IMG/VR virus record: IMGVR_UViG_3300043395_000254
Span: 1 to 40,712 of that record
Length of the DNA stretch: 40,712 nucleotides
Strand: one strand, 5' to 3'
DNA from: a virus
Shown piece by piece: positions 6,084 through 14,350 of this stretch. The number at the start of each line of letters is the position of its first letter. Positions within the stretch are counted from its first letter, which is position 1. The notes beneath the pieces were generated by a model. It did no database searches. It was not told the DNA's origin and saw nothing but the letters and a program-made list of their open reading frames with translations. The translations under genes were made by a program, and so were the position numbers.

Positions 6084-6377
6084 TTGGCTACTGATCGTAC
6101 AAAGAAACGCAAGGAGCAGCGATGGCGTCAGATCAATAGGTCTGTCGCTACTTCATGGCTAGAGCGTCAACCAGATGAAGTGCTGGACGCATTGGCACTG
6201 GCTGATCATCCAACCATCAAGGATGACTCTCATAGTCTCCTGTCTTATGTCTATTGGTTAATAGCACATAACCACATCACAAAAGCGGAGGAGATCGTAT
6301 TTGGCTACACCAGCACAGATTGCGGAACAAGTTGCACACGAACGGGAAGCGATCCGATGCGGGATCGAGAGGCTTGA
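6084..6377 (+). CDS. Small basic protein upstream of RNA polymerase, TTG start
   Basis: 97 residues from a TTG placed nine bases after AAGGAGGAG (6066-6074); no ATG fits. The N-terminus is very basic (MATDRTKKRKEQRWRQ), the middle helical. The last 26 codons overlap the polymerase start in another frame for 77 bases, so translation of the two must be linked. Its place matches where T7 keeps early regulators (0.7), but I see no kinase motif. Function unknown. Confidence 0.62.
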   Translation: MATDRTKKRKEQRWRQINRSVATSWLERQPDEVLDALALADHPTIKDDSHSLLSYVYWLIAHNHITKAEEIVFGYTSTDCGTSCTRTGSDPMRDREA

Positions 6378-8700
6378 TAAGGACACTAGAAAGGCCGAGG
6401 AACGTGAGTATGCGTCGTCCTCTATCTATGGTCGTGCTTCTATCAAGGCAGCTCAGGAGGCTGTAGCGCAAGCGATCAGAGATACGTTCAGCCGTGTTAC
6501 CGAGCGCAAGAATGGTCAGCACTTTGCTGAGATTAAACAGTATCTGATTCAGTTCAATACCGAAGAGGAATCTCACAAGCTCGCCAACATTGCACTCAAG
6601 CGTACCTTTGATCTTGTCTTCAGTCAAAAGCGCAAGGACTCCAGGCGACACCCCAACTCAGTCAGTAATGTCTGTGTTGGCATCGGACACGCAGTAGAAG
6701 CTGAGTGTCAGATCAGATGGTTTGAAGAGCAAGACCCTGAGCTGCTAAAACGAATCCAGCGTAAATACTGGAACAGTACAACTGGCACTGATCAGAAGAA
6801 GACAGTGGCACAGATCATGATGGGCCGCGAGGGCTATGTGTGGCCGTCTTGGCCTGCACCTATCCGAGCACGGCTTGGAGGCTGGCTGCTGGACCTTGTG
6901 ATCACCACTACAGGTTGGTTTGAATCAAGGCTTACTTATGAAGGTCGCCCAAAACTCACACTCATAGAACCCACTAAAGCTTATTTACAAATACAAGGTG
7001 AGTTAATGGATCAGGCCATGCTGTTTGCTCCAATGGCGTGGCCTATGCTCATCGAGCCCAACGATTGGACAAATGAACGTGCTGGTGGCTACCTCTTGAA
7101 TGAGGTGATGAGGGGCCACGATCTGGTCAGGCACGGCAATCCCTCAATTAAACAGCCGGAGATACCACTCGGGTTCTTGAACCGTCTGCAGAAGGTTGCT
7201 TACCGCATTAACCCGTTCATCTACGGAGTAGCGAAGCAGCTTGATGCTAAGGGTTACAAGCTTGATAAGTTCAAACCGCTGTCGGCTGCAGCCTTATGGC
7301 CAATGCCAACACCTCCTCCTGACATTGAAGAGAACCAGGAAGCTCGGTTCCAGTACAGGAAGGAGAGAACAGAAGCAGAGAACAACAAGAAGAAGTACGA
7401 GCGTTCTCTACATGTGAGGACAACCGTTACTCTTGACACTGCTTCCCGATTTGTTGGGAGGGATCGTTTCTTTTTACCTTGGAGCTTCGATTACCGTGGA
7501 CGTGCTTACCCGATCCCCCCATTTCTCACGCCACACGATACAGACTTTGGAAAGAGTCTGATTAGGTTTGCTGATGAGTCGTTCATCACGCCAGATGCTG
7601 AGGGTTGGCTTGCTTTTCAGGTAGCTACTACCTATGGGTTGGACAAGAAACCTATGAGCGATAGACTTGAGTGGGTTAAGAATAACCTCACACTCATCCA
7701 CAACATCGCTACCGACCCGATTGGTTATCTACCTGAATGGGAAGCGGCTGATGAGCCATGGCAATTCCTTGCAGCGTGCGAGGAGTATAACGCCTGTCTC
7801 ATTGACTGCACTAGGCACTACACAGGACTGATGGTCGCTACAGATGCAACCTGTAGTGGTCTTCAAATACTGGCAGGCCTAGCCCGTGATAAAGGCACAG
7901 CAGCACTGGTTAATGTCCTACCCTCAGACGCTCCTCAGGACGCCTACAAGACGGTCCTAGAGGCTATGGAGGGTATCCCGGAGAGGCTGATGCCTTACAT
8001 GGATAGAGGTGTGTCGAAGAGATCAGTTATGACCATCCCATACAATGCCACTATCCAGTCGTCACGTTCCTATATCAAGGATGCAGTCCACGAAAACATG
8101 CCTAAAGACTCGCAAGGTAACTTGCTAGTCGATAGGGTTACCTCAGAAGAGGCAACAGCTCTCGCTAAATCTCTTAGAGACGCCCTTAACAAGATAGCCC
8201 CTGGTTGTCTTGCTGTAAGGGATTGGATTGGCAAGGAGATGTCTGCCGCTATCAAGAGAGGTAAGACGGAGATCCGATGGACAACACCATCAGGGTTCAC
8301 TGTCGTACAGAAACGAGACAAGCTGAAGATGAAGCGGCTAGACCTAAAGCTTCTAGGTCGCTGTCAGTTCAGTGTTGTCGATAGCGTGGAAGGTCCAGAC
8401 TCAAACAAGCATAGAGCAAGTGGGGCACCTAATCTCATTCACTCTCTCGATGCTTCACTGCTACATCTGACCTTTACTGATTTCCTTGCACCATTCTCAG
8501 TCATCCATGACTCCGTGCTTTGTCGTGCAACAGACATGTCTGTCCTGTCCACTATTGTAAGGGAGACATACATGCACCTATTCGCGGAGCACGATTACCT
8601 GAAAGACTTTGCCCAACAGATTGGTGCAGAGACTGACCCACCGATCATTGGTGACCTTGAACCGGAAACCGTGATTGATTCCACCTACTTCTTTTGTTAA
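6301..8700 (+). CDS. T7-like single-subunit DNA-dependent RNA polymerase
   Basis: 799 residues (T7: 883). Catalytic signatures are in order: DYRGRAYP (397-404), TDATCSG with Asp515, KRSVMTIPYN with Lys573 and Tyr581, the specificity loop (about 670-695), PNLIHSLDAS with His714, and IHDSV with Asp737. The start is TTG, six bases after GGAGGAGA. In the specificity loop the residue aligned to T7 Asn748 is Asp681 (as in T3), and T7 Arg756 and Gln758 align with Gln689 and Ser691, so its promoter differs from T7's. It should transcribe the middle and late genes. Two TCACACTCAT copies (6956, 7688) lie inside. Confidence 0.97.
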   Translation: MATPAQIAEQVAHEREAIRCGIERLDKDTRKAEEREYASSSIYGRASIKAAQEAVAQAIRDTFSRVTERKNGQHFAEIKQYLIQFNTEEESHKLANIALKRTFDLVFSQKRKDSRRHPNSVSNVCVGIGHAVEAECQIRWFEEQDPELLKRIQRKYWNSTTGTDQKKTVAQIMMGREGYVWPSWPAPIRARLGGWLLDLVITTTGWFESRLTYEGRPKLTLIEPTKAYLQIQGELMDQAMLFAPMAWPMLIEPNDWTNERAGGYLLNEVMRGHDLVRHGNPSIKQPEIPLGFLNRLQKVAYRINPFIYGVAKQLDAKGYKLDKFKPLSAAALWPMPTPPPDIEENQEARFQYRKERTEAENNKKKYERSLHVRTTVTLDTASRFVGRDRFFLPWSFDYRGRAYPIPPFLTPHDTDFGKSLIRFADESFITPDAEGWLAFQVATTYGLDKKPMSDRLEWVKNNLTLIHNIATDPIGYLPEWEAADEPWQFLAACEEYNACLIDCTRHYTGLMVATDATCSGLQILAGLARDKGTAALVNVLPSDAPQDAYKTVLEAMEGIPERLMPYMDRGVSKRSVMTIPYNATIQSSRSYIKDAVHENMPKDSQGNLLVDRVTSEEATALAKSLRDALNKIAPGCLAVRDWIGKEMSAAIKRGKTEIRWTTPSGFTVVQKRDKLKMKRLDLKLLGRCQFSVVDSVEGPDSNKHRASGAPNLIHSLDASLLHLTFTDFLAPFSVIHDSVLCRATDMSVLSTIVRETYMHLFAEHDYLKDFAQQIGAETDPPIIGDLEPETVIDSTYFFC

Positions 8701-9275
8701 TGGCACAAACCATCCACGTAACACAGCAACCAGTAGTCCTTGAGGGCTATCAAGCTGTACTGAAACCTTCTAAGTTTGGTTACTCCTTGTCTGCAATTGT
8801 AGATGAGAAGCTGATTGAAGTACTGGAAGCTGATCGAGTAGAGACTCTCAAATGGGCAGAGTCGAAACTGAAGAACCCCAAGCGTTCAACGCTTAAGCCC
8901 GAACCCTGGGAGGAAGTCTCTGAGGGTAAGTACAAAGTCAAATTCAGTTGGAATGAAGAGACCCGTCCGCCCGTCGTCGATACTGAAGGCACACCTATTA
9001 CAGACGACTCCACTCCCATCTTCAGTGGCTCAACAGTTAAGTTGGCCTTTAGGCAGAAACCATACATCCTGCGTGACGGTGTTACCTACGGTACCAGTCT
9101 CAAACTTGTTGGAGTACAAGTGGTCTCACTTAACTCTGCAGCAGGCGTTGATACTGGGGATCTGGGTGAGACGGAAGTTGCCGCACTATTCGGTCAAACA
9201 AAAGGCTTCAAGGCTGGTGAGCCGAATGTTACACCTGCTGCTGAACCTGTAGAAGATACTGACGAAGACTTCTGA
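8700..9275 (+). CDS. Single-stranded DNA-binding protein, T7 gp2.5-like
   Basis: 191 residues from ATG 8700 (TAATG with the polymerase stop). A beta-rich OB-fold-like body is followed by a low-complexity linker and the acidic tail EPVEDTDEDF ending in phenylalanine, the feature by which gp2.5 contacts DNA polymerase and helicase. Order (RNA polymerase, SSB, endonuclease I) matches T7-like cyanophages. The body diverges from T7, so the call leans on tail and position. Confidence 0.82.
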   Translation: MAQTIHVTQQPVVLEGYQAVLKPSKFGYSLSAIVDEKLIEVLEADRVETLKWAESKLKNPKRSTLKPEPWEEVSEGKYKVKFSWNEETRPPVVDTEGTPITDDSTPIFSGSTVKLAFRQKPYILRDGVTYGTSLKLVGVQVVSLNSAAGVDTGDLGETEVAALFGQTKGFKAGEPNVTPAAEPVEDTDEDF

Positions 9276-9628
9276 TGGCATTCCGCTCAGGGTTGGAGGA
9301 GAAGGTGTCCGATCTTCTCACCAATCTTGGTGTGAAGTACGAGTACGAATCAACAAAGGTTCCTTACATCCTCCAATGCAACTACACCCCAGACTTTCTT
9401 TTGCCGAATGGCGTTTACTTAGAGACAAAGGGACACCTGACAGAGGAGGACAGAAGGAAGATGAAAGCAGTGAAAGCTGCGAATCCCGAGTTAGATATTC
9501 GCTTCGTCTTTCAAACACCCTATAACAAGATCTACAAAGGATCTAAAACCACATACGCCAAGTGGGCTGAGAAACACGGCTTCCCTTGGTGTGCATTCCA
9601 CTCAATACCAATCGAATGGCTAACCTGA
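9275..9628 (+). CDS. Endonuclease I (Holliday junction resolvase), T7 gp3-like
   Basis: 117 residues. YTPDFLLPNGVYLETKGHL carries the metal-binding set Asp40, Glu50 and Lys52, with the spacing of T7 Asp55-Glu65-Lys67. PELDIRFVFQ and KIYKGSKTTYAKWAEKHGFP follow as in T7 gp3. It resolves branched replication intermediates before packaging and helps break host DNA. ATGA-coupled to the SSB gene. Slightly shorter than T7's 149 residues, missing the basic C-terminal tail. Confidence 0.92.
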   Translation: MAFRSGLEEKVSDLLTNLGVKYEYESTKVPYILQCNYTPDFLLPNGVYLETKGHLTEEDRRKMKAVKAANPELDIRFVFQTPYNKIYKGSKTTYAKWAEKHGFPWCAFHSIPIEWLT

Positions 9629-9825
9629 CTTACGGCACTCCTGAATTCTACGCTGAAGGGTTTGCTGACTACCTTGCTGATGTCGATTCAGACAACCCTG
9701 CAACTACAGAGAACCTCATCCGTGGATTCTACCTAGCATTGGATGATTGGTTCAATTATCATGACCACCAAGCAACTGCATATGATGAACTCCGACAGCG
9801 AGTTCGTAAGGCACTCGCCGTGTGA
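9616..9825 (+). CDS. Hypothetical protein, 69 aa
   Basis: Start 9616 gives MANLTYGTPE, overlapping the endonuclease I stop by 13 bases; the 3' end overlaps the primase-helicase start. The product is acidic and Tyr-rich (TPEFYAEGFADYLADVDSD), ending in a basic helix. No family recognised. Sandwiched between two replication genes, so a replication accessory role is possible but unsupported. Confidence 0.6.
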   Translation: MANLTYGTPEFYAEGFADYLADVDSDNPATTENLIRGFYLALDDWFNYHDHQATAYDELRQRVRKALAV

Positions 9826-11359
9826 GAACTGTGGCAGTAGTGATGCCAATAGTCTTTACGATGATGGACATACCTACTGCTTTTCTTGCAACACCTACGG
9901 ACATACCGAAGAGTATGTTCACACTCACAAACAAATGTCCAATGTCCACCTTAAAGGCTCAGCCGAACGGCTGCAGAAACGAGGCATATCAGAAAAAGTA
10001 TGCCAACAATACAAAATCTACCGAGATGGAGATGTCCTACGCTTCCATTATTTCGACAGCTCTGGAATACTTAAGGGCTGCAAGCTAAAAACTAAAAACA
10101 AAATCTTCACCTACGAAGGAGAGACCCCTGGAACACTCTTTGGACAACATTTGTTTCCCTCCACTGGAAAACGAGTCGTTATCACTGAAGGGGAACTCGA
10201 TGCAGCTTCATGTAGTGAGGCTATGCCGGGGTGGCCGATGGTATCTCTACCTAGCGGTGCCGCAGCGGCAAGGAAGTCGATTCAACGGGCTATCCCATGG
10301 CTCCAGGGTTATGAGGAGATTGTCTTGTTCTTCGACAATGACGAGGCGGGCCGTAAGGCAACGGAGGAAGCAGCAAGCGTCCTACCACCTGGCAAGACAA
10401 AGATCGCACGTCTGGAGGCGTACAAGGATGCATCAGATGCCCTCCAAACCAATGACACTGAAGCGATTCGTCGAGCTATATGGGATGCAAAGCCGTACCG
10501 TCCAGATGGAATTGTAGACGGGAAGAGCCTCCTAGATCTTGTAACCACACCTAACCCACCTTGTGATTATGAGTATCCGTTTGAAGGTATAAATGCCAAG
10601 CTCCAAGGTATTCGCCTGGGCGAGCTGGTGACAATTACTGCTGGATCTGGAATCGGGAAATCGTCCTTTTGTCGTGAGTTAGCTGCCTATCTTCTGAACA
10701 AAGGAGAGAAGGTTGGTTATATCGCCTTGGAAGAGTCAAACCGCCGCACCGCCCTTGGACTGATGTCCGTTGCATGTGGTAAATCTCTTCACATCGGTGA
10801 GCACGACAAATCCACACTCACCGAGGCCTACAAAAACTCTATTGCCAAGTGGGACCTGTTTCTTTATGACGGCTGGGGCTCTGTAGACCCTGACATTATT
10901 TACAACAGAGTGGAGTATCTCGCTACTGGATTAGGTACTAGGGTGATCTTCCTTGACCACCTAAGCATCTTGCTGTCTGGTCTTGATGGCGATGAGCGTC
11001 GAATGATTGATCAGACAATGACTAAGTTGCGTTCACTTGTAGAGCGCACTGGTATTGCACTATTTCTTGTTTCACATTTACGAAGATCGTCCGATGACAA
11101 AGGACATGAAGAGGGCGCTCGGGTCACTTTGGGGCAGCTCAGGGGAAGCGCAGCTATTGCTCAACTCTCTGATGCAGTCATCGCACTCGAGCGAAATCAA
11201 CAGACCGACTCTGCTGGAAATAGCACGACAGTGCGAGTGCTTAAAAATCGCTATACAGGGCAAACTGGCATCGCTTGTCGATTGAGTTATGACTTGTCCA
11301 CTTGCAAATTCGAGGAGACTTTAGTCAATGACGACTTTGACCCAACCACTGATTTCTAA
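9785..11359 (+). CDS. Primase-helicase, T7 gp4-like
   Basis: 524 residues from ATG 9785, chosen because MNSDSEFVRHSPCENCGSSD lines up with the T7 gp4A N-terminus; 9761 and 9782 are alternatives. Zinc-binding domain: Cys13, Cys16, Cys32, Cys35. TOPRIM primase: Glu135 (TEGELDA) and DNDEAGR (184-190). RecA-type helicase: Walker A GSGIGKSS (287-294), Walker B VIFLDH (387-392), switch HLRRSSDD (431-438), probable arginine finger in KNRYTG, acidic tail ending TTDF. It unwinds the fork and makes primers. A TCACACTCAC copy is at 9919. Confidence 0.95.
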   Translation: MNSDSEFVRHSPCENCGSSDANSLYDDGHTYCFSCNTYGHTEEYVHTHKQMSNVHLKGSAERLQKRGISEKVCQQYKIYRDGDVLRFHYFDSSGILKGCKLKTKNKIFTYEGETPGTLFGQHLFPSTGKRVVITEGELDAASCSEAMPGWPMVSLPSGAAAARKSIQRAIPWLQGYEEIVLFFDNDEAGRKATEEAASVLPPGKTKIARLEAYKDASDALQTNDTEAIRRAIWDAKPYRPDGIVDGKSLLDLVTTPNPPCDYEYPFEGINAKLQGIRLGELVTITAGSGIGKSSFCRELAAYLLNKGEKVGYIALEESNRRTALGLMSVACGKSLHIGEHDKSTLTEAYKNSIAKWDLFLYDGWGSVDPDIIYNRVEYLATGLGTRVIFLDHLSILLSGLDGDERRMIDQTMTKLRSLVERTGIALFLVSHLRRSSDDKGHEEGARVTLGQLRGSAAIAQLSDAVIALERNQQTDSAGNSTTVRVLKNRYTGQTGIACRLSYDLSTCKFEETLVNDDFDPTTDF

Positions 11360-11771
11360 ACGGTGCAACCACTGCTTAGAGACAAAACCTCTTACAGAGT
11401 TCTACAAGAACCGTGCTAATAAAGACGGGCTACAAAAGAGATGCAAGCCATGCCAGGCAGCAGCCACTCTTGCTAGCAAAATCAAAGCTGGTAAGGAGTT
11501 GACTGATTATAGGCAGCACAGCACTCAGTTAAAGCGTAAGTATGGGATTACTCCTGATGACTACGCTGATATGCTCACTGCACAAGATGGTAAATGTGCC
11601 ATCTGCCAGTGCAATCAATGTACAACTGGCAGGAGGTTTGCAGTAGACCACGATCATAAAACTGGCAAGATCCGTGGTCTCCTGTGCGCCGACTGCAATA
11701 CAGCTCTTGGAAAATTCAACGATGACATCGAACGTATCCACTCAGCAATCCAATACCTTAAAGCGTCCTAA
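11328..11771 (+). CDS. Endonuclease VII-like HNH endonuclease
   Basis: 147 residues. N-terminal CNHCLETKP...CKPC zinc ribbon (about 13-42), then the endonuclease VII core: CAICQC, FAVDHDHKTGKIRGLLC, ADCNTALGKFNDD. His and Asp of VDHDH and the Asn of CNTALG are the usual catalytic and metal residues. Such free-standing genes cleave junctions (T4 gp49) or act as homing endonucleases in cyanophages. It overlaps the helicase 3' end by 32 bases. The apparent DNA polymerase break lies about 1.2 kb downstream. Confidence 0.88.
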   Translation: MTTLTQPLISKRCNHCLETKPLTEFYKNRANKDGLQKRCKPCQAAATLASKIKAGKELTDYRQHSTQLKRKYGITPDDYADMLTAQDGKCAICQCNQCTTGRRFAVDHDHKTGKIRGLLCADCNTALGKFNDDIERIHSAIQYLKAS

Positions 11772-11841
11772 CCCACCTACACCTGAAGCAATCAAGCGAG
11801 CACAGTTCGTCGATAAAACCTATCGCTGGACTGGTAAATGA
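11722..11841 (+). CDS. Possible 39-aa protein
   Basis: A short frame (begins MTSNVSTQQS) overlapping the endonuclease VII-like gene by 50 bases and the next ATG by four (ATGA). It fills a 66-base gap that would otherwise be odd in this compact genome. Composition is polar and basic with a Pro-rich middle. No family recognised and no ribosome site seen. Confidence 0.4.
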   Translation: MTSNVSTQQSNTLKRPNPPTPEAIKRAQFVDKTYRWTGK

Positions 11842-12224
11842 CACAACAACACCCAATCACCCCACCGTCGGAGCTGGTGCGGCAGTGGCTGGAAGAGCTA
11901 TACGGCGGTCCAGTTTCTGTGATTAGCCCGTTTGATCAACGCGTCCTTATAGCTGTCGCCCAATGGGGCGCAGACCAGGAGCTGGAGGAGTGCATCGACT
12001 GGATGAAGCGCATGGGCTACTGGGGCGATGACGGTAAAGCCATTCCGGCTCTCCGCGCCGCCCGCCGCCCCGAACCGCCAAACCCGGTAGAGAAGGCGCT
12101 TCGAGCCTTGGATCGTGTGCCTGGCCCTGGTGCCGATCCCGCCTATCTGCGGTCATGGGCAGACCGAGAAGCAGCGTCCCTAGTTGACACCATCCGCCTC
12201 GCCCTGGAGCAACTCGATGACTGA
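11838..12224 (+). CDS. GC-rich host-type hypothetical protein, 128 aa
   Basis: Product with SELVRQWLEELYGG, a WMKRMGY helix, a Pro/Arg linker (ALRAARRPEPPNPVEKAL) and an acidic helical end (IRLALEQLDD). DNA here is markedly richer in G and C than the flanking replication genes. From memory, such proteins form a family scattered in marine Synechococcus and their phages, hence probable recent acquisition. Function unknown. It is followed in overlap by a second gene of the same style. Confidence 0.7.
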   Translation: MTQQHPITPPSELVRQWLEELYGGPVSVISPFDQRVLIAVAQWGADQELEECIDWMKRMGYWGDDGKAIPALRAARRPEPPNPVEKALRALDRVPGPGADPAYLRSWADREAASLVDTIRLALEQLDD

Positions 12225-12429
12225 CCTCTCACCCGCCGCTCAGGCTGTGCTAGATGCTGCTAATGGCGCTGGCTGCTATGGCCCAGATGACGTGCTCAAT
12301 GATTCCCGATGGATTGCCGCCGCCGCCCTGCGTGCTCTAGACAGCCAACTTGGATACACAGTGCTTGGCGTTCGCTGCGTTGACTGCTCCCAGATTGAAC
12401 TTATCGCCGCCGAGCTGGAGGGTCAATGA
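12217..12429 (+). CDS. GC-rich host-type hypothetical protein, 70 aa
   Basis: ATGACTGA overlap fixes the start at 12217 rather than the in-frame ATG at 12184. Product begins MTDLSPAAQAVLDAANGAG and has WIAAAALRALDSQ; this opening is common to small proteins of Synechococcus and their phages. A CVDCSQ pair lies near the C-terminus. Same GC-rich composition as its neighbour, so they probably arrived together. It ends ATGA-coupled to DNA polymerase. Confidence 0.68.
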   Translation: MTDLSPAAQAVLDAANGAGCYGPDDVLNDSRWIAAAALRALDSQLGYTVLGVRCVDCSQIELIAAELEGQ

Positions 12430-12944
12430 ACCTGATCTTCGACCTAGAAACAGACGGCCTATACGATGATTGCACCCACATCCACTGCATTGGTGTCTAC
12501 GATCTCGACACTAGGCAGACCTTTACATTCAATGATGAAGGCAGTGAGCAACCGATTACCAAAGGTGTCCAACTTCTTGAGGATGCAGATACTCTCGTTG
12601 GTCATAACATTATCGGTTACGATCTTCCTGTTATCCGCAAGCTCTTCCCTTGGTTCCAGTTCGCTGGTACTGTTGTGGATACTTTGGTTCTCAGCCGTAT
12701 TTATCACGCTGACCTGTTGAAGACTGATCAGAAGCGTAAGTGGAAGAACATGCCACTACAGCTCTATGGTCGTCACTCACTTGAGGCTTATGGTCACAGG
12801 CTTGGTGAATATAAGGGCAGCTTCGGTAAAACCACTGACTGGAAAGAGTGGTCAGAGGATATGCAAGATTACATGATTCAAGATGTTGTTGTTACCACCA
12901 AACTTTGGCACCATTTCCTACCCTACCTGACTGGGTTGCGTTAG
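12426..12944 (+). CDS. DNA polymerase, 3'-5' exonuclease portion (N-terminal fragment)
   Basis: 172 residues with three exonuclease motifs: IFDLETDGL (Exo I, Asp and Glu), VGHNIIGYDLPVI (Exo II) and DYMIQDVVVTTKLW (Exo III). This is the proofreading domain of a T7 gp5-type family A polymerase. It stops at TAG 12942-12944 right after Exo III, and the polymerase part continues in the -1 frame. The last residues (PYLTGLR) are out of frame with the homologous continuation LPDWVALEHRVAQ. It may work as a separate subunit or be artificially cut. Confidence 0.85.
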   Translation: MNLIFDLETDGLYDDCTHIHCIGVYDLDTRQTFTFNDEGSEQPITKGVQLLEDADTLVGHNIIGYDLPVIRKLFPWFQFAGTVVDTLVLSRIYHADLLKTDQKRKWKNMPLQLYGRHSLEAYGHRLGEYKGSFGKTTDWKEWSEDMQDYMIQDVVVTTKLWHHFLPYLTGLR

Positions 12945-14167
12945 AGCACCGAGTCGCACAAATACTAACGGAGCAAGAGATCTATGGATGGGCTTTTGAT
13001 GAGCCTGCTGCACGGGAACTTGAATCGACTCTCAGACAGGAACTTGAAGGTCTTAATCAAGTACTACGAAACAGGTACCCTTACGTTGCAGGACCGGAGT
13101 TCACTCCTCGTAGACCTAATAAGACCCAAGGGTACATCGCAGGAGCTACTCTCACTAAACTGAAGGAGTTCAATCCAGGTAGTAGAGATCACATCGCATG
13201 GGTGATGGAGACACTACATGGTTGGAAGCCTGATAAAGAAACAGCTAGTGGCAAGACTGCCATTGACGAGACTGTGCTCAAAGACATTGGAACTGAGGAA
13301 GCCCTTCAGTTTTATCGATGTCTTGAGCTAACCAAGCAGCTCGGCATGTTATCTGAGGGTAAGAACGCCTGGCTCAAGTTAGTCAAGAACAACCGAATAC
13401 ACCACAACTGTTCAGTAAGCACAAATACTCATAGGTGTGCTCACAGAAACCCAAACCTTGCACAGGTACCCAGTGATCTTAACTTTAGAAAGTTATTCAG
13501 AGCTAGCCCTGGTTCTGTCATGGTTGGTGCTGATCTCGCAGGCATTGAACTACGAATGCTTGCCCACTATCTGGCTCGATATGATGGAGGCCGTTACGGA
13601 GACATTTTACTCCACGGTGATATTCACCAAGAGAACGCCAACAAGATAGGCATTAGCAGACAGCTAACAAAAACAGTTACATACGCATTTTTATATGGTG
13701 CAGGCGATCAAAAGATTGGGCTCTCGTACGATGCCCAGCTTCCCCCGAACAAGGCGAAAGAAAAGGGCGCAGAAATTCGCGCAGCTTATGTTGCTGCCAT
13801 TGACGGTTTGGGTGAGTTACTTACCGCTGTTCGTTCGGCAGCTGACAGAGGCTTTGTCAAGTCGATAGATGGTCGCAAGATCGCTGTAGATAGCCCTCAT
13901 AAAGCTCTCAACTACCTGCTTCAATCTTCAGCTGGGGTTATCGCTAAACGCTGGATGGTTATTGCCAATCAGAATCTGCCAGCCGATCACACTCATCAAG
14001 TATTGTTCTGCCACGACGAATTACAATACGAGACACTACCAAACCATGCCGACACTCTTAAGCAACACCTTGAATTCTGTTCCAGACTCGCTGGAGAGTA
14101 TTATGGACTCCGGGTCAGAATTGACGCAGAAGCTAAAGTCGGAGCAACCTGGGCAGACGTGCATTAG
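12848..14167 (+). CDS. DNA polymerase, family A polymerase portion (C-terminal fragment)
   Basis: The open frame starts at a GTG 12848, but its first 25 residues shadow the exonuclease domain; real sequence probably begins near LPDWVALEHRVAQ (about 12925). Motif A is VGADLAGIELRM, motif B is RQLTKTVTYAFLYGAG, motif C is CHDELQYE, all intact. Joined to the exonuclease fragment it gives a polymerase of about 580 residues, short against T7's 704. The frames differ by -1 over a 97-base overlap. I see no standard slippery heptamer, intron or intein, so a lost base, a real gene split or an assembly error are the options. Confidence 0.88.
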   Translation: MVRGYARLHDSRCCCYHQTLAPFPTLPDWVALEHRVAQILTEQEIYGWAFDEPAARELESTLRQELEGLNQVLRNRYPYVAGPEFTPRRPNKTQGYIAGATLTKLKEFNPGSRDHIAWVMETLHGWKPDKETASGKTAIDETVLKDIGTEEALQFYRCLELTKQLGMLSEGKNAWLKLVKNNRIHHNCSVSTNTHRCAHRNPNLAQVPSDLNFRKLFRASPGSVMVGADLAGIELRMLAHYLARYDGGRYGDILLHGDIHQENANKIGISRQLTKTVTYAFLYGAGDQKIGLSYDAQLPPNKAKEKGAEIRAAYVAAIDGLGELLTAVRSAADRGFVKSIDGRKIAVDSPHKALNYLLQSSAGVIAKRWMVIANQNLPADHTHQVLFCHDELQYETLPNHADTLKQHLEFCSRLAGEYYGLRVRIDAEAKVGATWADVH

Positions 14168-14212
14168 AAGAGTTAGACAAAATTACTGCATACCACCTAT
14201 CCACTAAAGTAA

Positions 14213-14350
14213 ATGGCTGTTAAATCAAAGACCGCACTCGGTCGTGTTGAATTCCAATCCAAAGCTAAGTTCAAGCACACCCGCCAGGGTCAAGGCACTC
14301 GCTCCCTGCCTAACCATGGTCGTAAACAACGGCGAGGTCAAGGTAAATGA
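14213..14350 (+). CDS. Small very basic protein, 45 aa
   Basis: Product begins MAVKSKTALGRVEFQSKAKF and ends GRKQRRGQGK, with about one third Lys/Arg/His and no hydrophobic core. It should bind nucleic acid or be disordered. Its stop overlaps the exonuclease start (ATGA), and it follows DNA polymerase, so a replication or recombination accessory is likely. I recall related basic peptides in cyanophages but cannot name a function. Confidence 0.7.
   Translation: MAVKSKTALGRVEFQSKAKFKHTRQGQGTRSLPNHGRKQRRGQGK

Larger units (their letters stand above)
589..13996 (+). repeat. Dispersed strand-biased 10-mer TCACACTCAY (11 exact copies)
   Basis: This entry marks the span of a dispersed motif, not one continuous element. 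Exact TCACACTCA copies start at 589, 1054, 1882, 2647, 4022, 5313, 5644, 6956, 7688, 9919 and 13987. The tenth base is always C or T. One-mismatch copies start at 2781, 3426, 10812, 16051, 18437 and 19559. I saw none in the structural half and none in reverse orientation. Copies inside genes fall in two reading frames (His-Thr-His and Thr-Leu), so protein sequence does not explain them. Chance predicts about 0.16 copies of a 9-mer per strand. Confidence 0.8.
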
